Assembly (NCBI GenBank): GCA_001940755.1
Contig: MEHH01000054.1
Location: 1 to 12,058 of the forward strand
Direction of reading: 5' to 3'
DNA length: 12,058 nucleotides
From: Candidatus Heimdallarchaeota archaeon AB_125
GTDB taxonomy: Archaea; Asgardarchaeota; Heimdallarchaeia; Heimdallarchaeales; Heimdallarchaeaceae
A model generated the notes under the pieces. That model had not been told where the DNA came from. It worked only from the letters and a program-made list of their open reading frames with translations, and did not search any database. Position numbers and translations under genes: made by a program. Shown here piece after piece: positions 7,344-12,058 of this stretch; within the stretch, counting starts at the first letter, position 1, and every line of letters begins with the position of its first letter.

Positions 7344-7378
7344 TTCTCTTCTTTCTTTATTTTTTTCTCTCTTTTTTA
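7334..7378 (+). terminator. Stop-spanning hairpin plus T-tract
   Basis: AAAGAAG (7334-7340) pairs with CTTCTTT (7348-7354) around a 7-base loop that contains the TAA stop. T-rich runs follow at 7360-7366 and 7372-7377. This resembles an archaeal T-tract terminator, and the left arm is formed by the last two lysine codons of the anchored protein. Confidence 0.55.
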
Positions 7379-7400
7379 ATTTGTATTTTAAGGCATCTTT

Positions 7401-7412
7401 TTAAAATATATA
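7401..7412 (+). promoter_or_regulatory. TATA-like element for the aldo/keto reductase
   Basis: TTAAAATATATA lies about 30 bases before the ATG at 7439. A start site 25 bases downstream would fall on the GGAG, so an earlier element (TATTTTAAGG, 7384-7393) is an alternative that leaves a leader containing it. Confidence 0.4.
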
Positions 7413-7426
7413 CAGAATTCTCGCAT

Positions 7427-7430
7427 GGAG
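7427..7430 (+). promoter_or_regulatory. Shine-Dalgarno site of the aldo/keto reductase
   Basis: GGAG (in GGAGATAA) lies 8 bases before the ATG at 7439. It has the same sequence and spacing as the site of NosD-like gene 1. Confidence 0.55.
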
Positions 7431-7438
7431 ATAAACTA

Positions 7439-8398
7439 ATGTTGGAAAAACGATTTTTGGGCATAACAGACATCAAAGTATCACCCATAGGTATCGGTGT
7501 GATGATGTGGATGGGAGGTAAAGGCATACTAGGACGTGTTGCACCATCCATTACTGATGAAGTTAAGAATGATATAATCAAAGAATCATTTGCTGGTGGT
7601 ATTAATTTCTTCGATACTGCAGAAATGTATGGTTTTGGTAGATCTGAAGCTAATTTAGCTAAAGCTCTTAAAGCAAATGGCATTGATGATAAGGACGTTA
7701 TTATAGAAACAAAGTGGAACCCCCTACTTAGAAGAGCAAGAAATATGCGAAGAACAATCAATAAGCGTCTTCATTATCTTGATGGTTATACAATTGATTT
7801 GTACATGGTTCATCAACCAATCAGCTTTTCTTCAATCAAAACTGAAATGAAGGAATTAGCAAGATTGTTGGAAGACAATAAAATCAAATCTGTTGGGATT
7901 AGCAATTATAATGCAGAAAAGATGCGAAAAGCTCATGAGGAATTGGAAAAACTAGGAATTCCTTTAGCTGCTAATCAGGTGAATTATAGCCTAGTAAGAA
8001 GAAACATAGAGACCAACGGTATTTTGGATACTGCAAAAGAGTTAGGTGTTACAATTACTGCTTATACTCCACTTGCTGCAGGTCTGTTAACTGGAAAACT
8101 TCACAACAATCCTGAAGCTTTGAAGAATAAGTTTGTAATGTATCGATGGGTTGCCAAGAGGAATTTAGAGGAGAGTATACCTTTAGTTGAAACATTGACA
8201 GAGATAGGTAAAGCACATGAAGTTCTTCCTGGTCAAGTAGCTCTTAATTGGTTAGTTACTTTTCATGGAGATACAGTTGTAACTATACCAGGAGCAACAA
8301 AAGCTTACCAAGCTAAAGAAAGTGCAGGAGCAATGTCTTTTAGCTTAAGTAAAGCTGAATTAAACGAGATAGCTGAAGTAGCAGAAAGATTTCTGTAA
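7439..8398 (+). CDS. Aldo/keto reductase family oxidoreductase
   Basis: This 319-residue cytoplasmic NAD(P)H-dependent (alpha/beta)8-barrel has the full catalytic tetrad visible. Asp59 and Tyr64 are in FFDTAEMYG, Lys92 in ETKWNP, and His125 in YMVHQP. Further family marks are VGISNYN (152-158), the NQVNYS strand (179-184), YTPLAAGLLTGK (209-220) and the cofactor-phosphate loop TIPGATKAYQAKESAGA (282-298). The length is normal and the domain complete. It most resembles the general AKR (Tas/YhdN-like) group that reduces aldehydes, ketones or sugars; the substrate is not readable. The start has a good Shine-Dalgarno site. An exporter gene follows on the same strand after 112 bases, with its own TATA-like sequence, so shared function is only a possibility. 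Confidence 0.92.
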   Translation: MLEKRFLGITDIKVSPIGIGVMMWMGGKGILGRVAPSITDEVKNDIIKESFAGGINFFDTAEMYGFGRSEANLAKALKANGIDDKDVIIETKWNPLLRRARNMRRTINKRLHYLDGYTIDLYMVHQPISFSSIKTEMKELARLLEDNKIKSVGISNYNAEKMRKAHEELEKLGIPLAANQVNYSLVRRNIETNGILDTAKELGVTITAYTPLAAGLLTGKLHNNPEALKNKFVMYRWVAKRNLEESIPLVETLTEIGKAHEVLPGQVALNWLVTFHGDTVVTIPGATKAYQAKESAGAMSFSLSKAELNEIAEVAERFL

Positions 8399-8400
8399 AG

Positions 8401-8430
8401 TTTTACTTCTTTTTTTCTATTTTTTATTTG
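8401..8430 (+). terminator. T-rich transcription terminator after the aldo/keto reductase
   Basis: The stretch TTTTACTTCTTTTTTTCTAT and following T-runs begins 3 bases after the TAA stop. It has the form of an archaeal oligo-T terminator. Confidence 0.5.
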
Positions 8431-8450
8431 AAAGTTTGAATGCAAATAGA

Positions 8451-8458
8451 TAAATATA
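8451..8458 (+). promoter_or_regulatory. TATA-like element for the MFS transporter
   Basis: TAAATATA lies about 55 bases before the ATG at 8511. It predicts a leader of about 30 bases without a properly placed Shine-Dalgarno site (the GGAG at 8484-8487 is too far away). Confidence 0.4.
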
Positions 8459-8510
8459 CCAGTTTCAAAGAAACTTCAAGATTGGAGAAAGAAACTGAGT
8501 TGACATCTCT

Positions 8511-9944
8511 ATGGCTACTGAAGAAATCGTTTCTCAAGAAGATAAACCATCAGTACGACAAGTACTCAGAAATACAACTTTTATGGTCCTCTTCGCTGCT
8601 CAGTTTATTGAAAACATTGGGAGAGCAATATCTGGTTTAGCCATAGAATTTCTTGTCTTTGAACTTACAGGAAGCCCTCTTTTGATGGGTGTTCTATCAA
8701 TAATATGGCTATCACCTTTTGTGATAATCGCACCTTTAGCAGGAGCTCTAGCAGATCGTTTTGATCAAAGAAAGATAATGCTATATTCTAATATTGTCAG
8801 TGCTCTTGCTTCAGTTGGATTTGTAGTAATTTATGCTCTAAAAGAGCAATTAACATTTATGAAAATTGCACTGGGACAAGCTTCAGCCATTGGTTCACTT
8901 ACTTTTCAACCAACTACTCCTAATTATCTTCATGTACTCTGGCCACTCTTCATTTTATGTTTCATTAACTCCTCATCAGCTGCTTTCTTCTTCCCATCAA
9001 GAAATGCCTATACTAGATTAATTGTTAGGAAGAAGAACTTACTAATAGCTAATTCAGTTGGCTCCTCAGTATTTCAAATTGCAACTATTTTTGGATTTGT
9101 TCTTGCTGGTGTTTTAGCTGCTCGTAGCTATTTGTTGAGTTTCATATTTGATGCGGGTACTTTTGCAGTATCGGGTATATTGATTGGAGTTATTTTATTC
9201 ATTGGAAAGAAACCTCCTGAAGTAATTCGAGAGAAAAGTCAAAATCTCCGGCAAGAGATGAGACAATTTGGCCAAGACATTGCCACAGGGTACAGGACTA
9301 CCTTGAAATATCCAAAAATCTCTTACATGCTTATAATTTTCTCATTCCTAACGTTCTCTTTTGGAGCAATCAGTGTTCTGTTTATAGTAATTCTTCAAGG
9401 TGAAATGGGTGTAGGTGCAGAATGGTATGGTATATTACAAGCACTTATGGGTACGTCAGGAATCGTTACGGCTTTAGTTCTTATGAGAATTGGTAAAATT
9501 AAACGTAAAATATTGGTCCTAAACGTTACGTTTATAGCTGTAACTGTTTCCATGTATATCTTTGCAGTTGTAAGAAATCTCCCCGTTATGGCAATTATTA
9601 TGTTTAGTTATGGAATCATGTCTGTTTGTATTAATGTTCCTTCTTCAACGCTTATACAAGAATCTGTCCCTTATGAACTGCAAGGAAGAGTATTCGGTAC
9701 GCAACAGTTACTTCAAGGAGTTTCCCAATTAATTGGAATGGGTATTGTTGCACTTATTGCGGAATATGTTCTACCTATGTATGTCTTATTGGCAAGTTCA
9801 GTGATACTCACAATTGCTATAGCTTTAGGATTCTGGTATTCAGGAAAGAGAGGATTGATGGGATCAGATTATCCTGAAGAAATATTACCTGGAACTGAAA
9901 AACCAGTAGCTAGTGGAGCACCAGGTTTATCTATGGATGAATAA
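8511..9944 (+). CDS. MFS transporter, drug/efflux type (MFS_3-like)
   Basis: This is a 477-residue polytopic membrane protein with about 12 hydrophobic helices, preceded by a short polar N-terminus. MFS motif A is GALADRFDQRK (78-88) between helices 2 and 3. FFFPSRNAYTRLIVRKKNLLIANS (159-182) is the helix 4-5 signature of MefA/enterobactin-exporter-like carriers. VPYELQGRVFG, in the C-terminal half, is the matching second-half motif. The central cytoplasmic loop (about 232-265) is charged. The stretch 111-142 between helices 3 and 4 is longer than usual for the group. Such proteins expel drugs, siderophores or metabolites by proton antiport; the substrate is unknown. The start is the first ATG, without a Shine-Dalgarno site. 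The MBL-fold gene follows 53 bases later. Confidence 0.88.
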   Translation: MATEEIVSQEDKPSVRQVLRNTTFMVLFAAQFIENIGRAISGLAIEFLVFELTGSPLLMGVLSIIWLSPFVIIAPLAGALADRFDQRKIMLYSNIVSALASVGFVVIYALKEQLTFMKIALGQASAIGSLTFQPTTPNYLHVLWPLFILCFINSSSAAFFFPSRNAYTRLIVRKKNLLIANSVGSSVFQIATIFGFVLAGVLAARSYLLSFIFDAGTFAVSGILIGVILFIGKKPPEVIREKSQNLRQEMRQFGQDIATGYRTTLKYPKISYMLIIFSFLTFSFGAISVLFIVILQGEMGVGAEWYGILQALMGTSGIVTALVLMRIGKIKRKILVLNVTFIAVTVSMYIFAVVRNLPVMAIIMFSYGIMSVCINVPSSTLIQESVPYELQGRVFGTQQLLQGVSQLIGMGIVALIAEYVLPMYVLLASSVILTIAIALGFWYSGKRGLMGSDYPEEILPGTEKPVASGAPGLSMDE

Positions 9945-9970
9945 CAATTCTGAGATTTTCAAGACACAAT

Positions 9971-9978
9971 TAATATAA
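9971..9978 (+). promoter_or_regulatory. TATA-like element for the MBL-fold gene
   Basis: TAATATAA is centred 23 bases before the ATG at 9998, the spacing expected for a leaderless archaeal transcript starting at that codon. Confidence 0.5.
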
Positions 9979-9997
9979 GTTCATTAGCTAATTGTTG

Positions 9998-10867
9998 ATG
10001 TCTCTAATGTTTAAACTTGAGAAATTATCTGAACATACTGCTGTTGATATAGCTACTCAAATGACAACCAGATCAAGTGTTTTAGGTGCTATATCTTTAG
10101 GTAAGTATTCAATAGCAATAGATTCAGGCAATCCTTTGGAAATTGGTCAAGGTTTTCGGAAAAATCTTGAGTCCTATTTTAATCTTCCAGTCAGATATCT
10201 ATTCTTAACTCACGCTCACAGTGATCATAGAGGTGGGATGAATGCATTCAAAGACGCAACTTTACTCCTAAGTCAGAAATGTAAAGAGAATATGCCAAAA
10301 AGTACTAGTTTTAGCAAATGGATTATAGAACCTTTCGTAGATAAGTTTGTTCTCGAAGAGAATAATCTCTCTGTTGAATTTCATCATGTTGGAGGTCACA
10401 GCTTAGGTTCTAGTGTTGTTCATGTTCTAAATGAAGGGATTCTCTATGCAGGTGATCTTTTTTTTACTGAACCTATCAATTTTGGTCTCCCTTTTCTAGG
10501 ATTTTACCAGAGTAATCCAAGGAAAACAGGGAATCCTGAAGAATGTCTAGCTGCATTTCATAAATTCAAATCAATGAAACTTGATTATATTGTTCCAGGT
10601 CATGGAGAAGTAGTCGACAATCCCCAAGAGTATTTAGATGAGCAAATTGAGTTCTTTAATTCACTTAAATCATTCATCATTTCTGAAATTCAGGAAAACA
10701 AGACTCTAGAGGAAATAGAATTGCCAAAGATTGGTCAGATAGAAAAAGCTTACCAGATTATACAGACTAAATCCCAAAAGAGTAAAACTTTGAGATTCAT
10801 GGATACTATGTTGAACTGGATCAAAAAGAGTTTTTATGAGTTTTATAAAGAATCTAAATCTACATAA
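9998..10867 (+). CDS. MBL-fold metallohydrolase
   Basis: The protein has 289 residues and no signal peptide. The metal-binding set of the metallo-beta-lactamase fold is complete: THAHSDH gives His72, His74, Asp76 and His77; GGHS gives His134; YAGDLFF gives Asp153; and VPGHGE gives His202. These residues hold two metal ions (zinc or iron) for hydrolysis or thiol/persulfide chemistry. The layout is that of general MBL hydrolases (glyoxalase II/RNase-like superfamily), with a helical C-terminal extension after about residue 215 that is rich in Lys, Glu and Gln. The substrate is unknown. Two in-frame TTG codons (9992, 9995) precede the ATG, and another ATG lies at 10007. ATG 9998 is preferred because of the TATA distance. 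It ends 42 bases before the convergent surface-protein gene. Confidence 0.88.
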   Translation: MSLMFKLEKLSEHTAVDIATQMTTRSSVLGAISLGKYSIAIDSGNPLEIGQGFRKNLESYFNLPVRYLFLTHAHSDHRGGMNAFKDATLLLSQKCKENMPKSTSFSKWIIEPFVDKFVLEENNLSVEFHHVGGHSLGSSVVHVLNEGILYAGDLFFTEPINFGLPFLGFYQSNPRKTGNPEECLAAFHKFKSMKLDYIVPGHGEVVDNPQEYLDEQIEFFNSLKSFIISEIQENKTLEEIELPKIGQIEKAYQIIQTKSQKSKTLRFMDTMLNWIKKSFYEFYKESKST

Positions 10868-10919
10868 TTTTATACTTATCATAAAAAAACAAAGAATGGA
10901 AGAAAAAAATCATTTCTTC
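10868..10919. terminator. Convergent terminator region with two small hairpins
   Basis: TTTTAT (10868-10873) pairs with ATAAAA (10881-10886) directly after the MBL stop. GAAGAAA (10899-10905) pairs with TTTCTTC (10913-10919) around a 7-base loop containing the stop of the minus-strand gene. A-runs read as T-runs on the minus strand. Both convergent transcripts probably end here; the stems are AT-rich and weak. Confidence 0.45.
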
Positions 10920-11758
10920 TTTTTAATTGTTACAAGACCCATGATTAGAAGAGCAAACAAACCATACAACCATTCATAAGGTACAGCAATTTCATCAATT
11001 CCAGTTTCTAAAACAACTCTAACCTTCATTGTGTCATTTTCTGCTTGCATATCAGCAAATACTAGAACTCCCCATTCGATATTATATGTTATTTTGGTAT
11101 TATAATTAGCATCTGTATCAATATACTGATCTAAAGATGGTTCTTCTGAAGGATGAGTATTGCTTGACCCTCCTGGACTCATAATTATTACATTTGATGG
11201 ACCCTTATATTTCTCTTCAATAGTAAAAGTTTCATCAGTTTTCCTGACCTTTAATGAACCATCCTCACCATAATCAAGTTCTGAATAGTAATCATATAGA
11301 TAATCGAAATAGTTTACATATCCACTAGCAAATGAAATAGATGTAGGTACAATATATCCCGCATCGAGTCGGTAATCCCTTTTAAATTCTCTAAGGTTAG
11401 CATATGATATATTTTCTGTGAGAAAAACATCATTGAGATAAAAATCACACCAGGATTCAGTTACATTCCACAGATGTGATGGATGTACTAAACCTACAGT
11501 ATCTGGATCTTTAGTAACATTAAGTTTGAACATATCACCTACAGCAAGAGGATGACCAGGATAAACTTCCCAAATAAAAGATTCAGGATCATCGGTTTCA
11601 AATTTTGTAACCTTCCAACTAACTTCGGTGCCAGGTACTATTCTATTAGAATACTTTAATCCAGTAATTTCACTCCATTCAGGAGGTTGAGCCGTAATTG
11701 TAAAGGAAGTTATATTGCCCTCAACTACGAGATTGGCTACATAGGTTGCGTCTGAGTT
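10910..11758 (-). CDS. Secreted, C-terminally membrane-anchored protein, N-terminus missing
   Basis: I do not recognise a family. The native part is about 280 residues, from around ATYVANLVVEGNITSF to the end. It is extracellular in style, with Thr, Asn, Asp and aromatic residues, several NxT/NxS sequons (NVT, NIS) and beta-strand patterns. The C-terminus has a hydrophobic helix (EWLYGLFALLIMGLVTI) followed by KKKK and the stop, so the protein is anchored with a tiny basic cytoplasmic tail. The frame stays open upstream to ATGs at 11776 and 11887. However, that added stretch is the antisense of a PorU-like coding fragment and lacks a proper signal peptide, so the real 5' end has been replaced at about 11740-11758. 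The true start, signal peptide and promoter are not in this window. It could be a surface-layer or adhesion component, but this is only a guess. Confidence 0.65.
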   Translation of the reverse strand, partial: NSDATYVANLVVEGNITSFTITAQPPEWSEITGLKYSNRIVPGTEVSWKVTKFETDDPESFIWEVYPGHPLAVGDMFKLNVTKDPDTVGLVHPSHLWNVTESWCDFYLNDVFLTENISYANLREFKRDYRLDAGYIVPTSISFASGYVNYFDYLYDYYSELDYGEDGSLKVRKTDETFTIEEKYKGPSNVIIMSPGGSSNTHPSEEPSLDQYIDTDANYNTKITYNIEWGVLVFADMQAENDTMKVRVVLETGIDEIAVPYEWLYGLFALLIMGLVTIKKKK

Positions 11759-11893
11759 GGTAATGGTATAGGTCATGATATTACAGCTTCTATTGATAAT
11801 GATCAATCCACAATGATGATTCTGAATGATTATTATGAAGCAGATCTGGACAGTTACATGAGCGGAACCATTCGATACCCTTTGCATGATCTT
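11756..11893 (+). pseudogene. porU: Internal fragment resembling PorU, type IX secretion sortase (Bacteroidota)
   Basis: The plus strand reads VGNGIGHDITASID, then MILNDYYEADLDSYMSGTIRYPLHDL, before losing similarity and reaching TAA at 11912. From memory of the family, the GNGIGHDIT...D...LNDYY......Y..G...YPL order is characteristic of the C-terminal part of PorU. PorU is the gingipain-like surface protease that removes CTD signals in type IX secretion. PorU proteins are over 1000 residues long, and only about 45 codons are here with no start; a TGA at 11753-11755 lies immediately upstream. It belongs to a bacterial lineage that does not match the rest of the window. Most likely this is a chimeric insertion rather than a decayed native gene. 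The family name was not confirmed by a search. Confidence 0.6.
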
Positions 11894-11896
11894 GAT

Positions 11897-12058
11897 TTAC
11901 ATGCATTCTTTTAACACATGCCTTCCCAGAGATTGTAGAGCCTGCAAGTTTCCCAGAGCTTAAGCATCGGCGAGCACACCAAAGGAATATGGCCTACCGG
12001 GTATAGGTGCATCTCTTTCGTGGTCAGCGGTAATGAGCAGAAATAGTCCTGTGTTTGG
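11897..12058 (-). pseudogene. C-terminal end of a glucose-6-phosphate isomerase-like protein, with in-frame TAA
   Basis: On the minus strand the frame begins at the window edge as PNTGLFLLITADHERDAPIP and continues GRPYSFGVLADA. It then meets TAA (11960-11962), resumes as ALGNLQALQSLGRHVLKECM and ends at TAA (11897-11899). The IPGRPYSFGVL...AQALGDLQAL...GRRVL pattern is, from family knowledge, the C-terminus of the phosphoglucose isomerase found alone or fused to transaldolase in bacteria. That enzyme converts glucose-6-phosphate to fructose-6-phosphate. The internal TAA stands where the family has Gln (CAA), a single C-to-T change. The rest of the gene lies beyond the window. Base composition is richer in G+C (33 of 60 in 11941-12000) than upstream genes. 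It is probably foreign to this genome. Confidence 0.6.

Noticed and set aside
7357..7761. Minus-strand open frame of 134 codons over the aldo/keto reductase start
   Set aside because: It overlaps the conserved catalytic region of the reductase in antisense and has no promoter or family resemblance.
8440..8640. Small plus-strand frame of 66 codons upstream of and overlapping the MFS gene
   Set aside because: It overlaps the true MFS start in another frame, its start lies upstream of the predicted promoter, and its protein shows no plausible domain.
11756..11914. Evidence for a type IX secretion system in this organism
   Set aside because: Only about 45 internal codons are present, cut at both ends and in a junction region. 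No other type IX component is in the window.
11930..12058. Possible rRNA or other structured RNA because of higher G+C and stop-rich plus strand
   Set aside because: The minus strand gives a good protein frame matching a phosphoglucose isomerase C-terminus, and no conserved rRNA segment could be recognised.

Overview
The window reads as an AT-rich archaeal chromosome segment, probably from an Asgard-type lineage; that placement is inferred from overall style, not from a marker gene. The archaeal call rests on TATA-like boxes about 25-35 bases upstream of several starts, mostly weak or absent Shine-Dalgarno sites (so probably leaderless or short-leader mRNAs), T-rich gene ends, and surface proteins held by a C-terminal membrane helix with a short basic tail. 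There is no rRNA, tRNA, CRISPR array, insertion sequence or intergenic gap over 300 bases.

Layout: (1) The 3' part of a HAD-family phosphatase gene enters from the left edge (1-416). It converges on an unrecognised 168-residue ORF on the minus strand (438-944). (2) A divergent promoter region (945-1083) carries two near-identical palindromes exactly 31 bp apart, a good operator candidate. (3) A large NosD-like beta-helix surface protein (1084-3087) converges on a membrane-anchored beta-lactamase-family serine hydrolase (3101-4879, minus). An 8-bp inverted repeat spans their stop codons. (4) A short class I methyltransferase (5039-5593) precedes a second NosD-like surface protein with a TSP3-type calcium-binding stalk (5634-7343). 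(5) An aldo/keto reductase (7439-8398), an MFS exporter (8511-9944) and an MBL-fold metallohydrolase (9998-10867) follow on the plus strand, each with its own promoter-like sequence. (6) A secreted, C-terminally anchored protein lies on the minus strand (10910 to about 11758), and its N-terminus is missing.

The last 300 bases do not fit the rest. About 11756-11893 encodes, on the plus strand, a roughly 45-codon internal piece resembling PorU, the type IX secretion sortase of Bacteroidota. From 12058 down to 11897 the minus strand encodes the extreme C-terminus of a glucose-6-phosphate isomerase-like protein with one in-frame TAA. Base composition rises there. The simplest reading is a chimeric contig end made of three unrelated pieces (amplification or assembly artefact). 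An alternative is a scar of foreign DNA. The open minus-strand frame that runs across the junction up to 11887 should not be taken as the true N-terminus of the surface protein.

Functionally the window is mostly cell envelope and small-molecule handling: two beta-helix surface proteins, one surface serine hydrolase, one further anchored protein, an exporter, and several soluble enzymes (HAD, methyltransferase, AKR, MBL) whose substrates cannot be read from sequence. Apart from the methyltransferase/NosD pair (40-bp gap) and the reductase/exporter/MBL series, there is little sign of a single operon.
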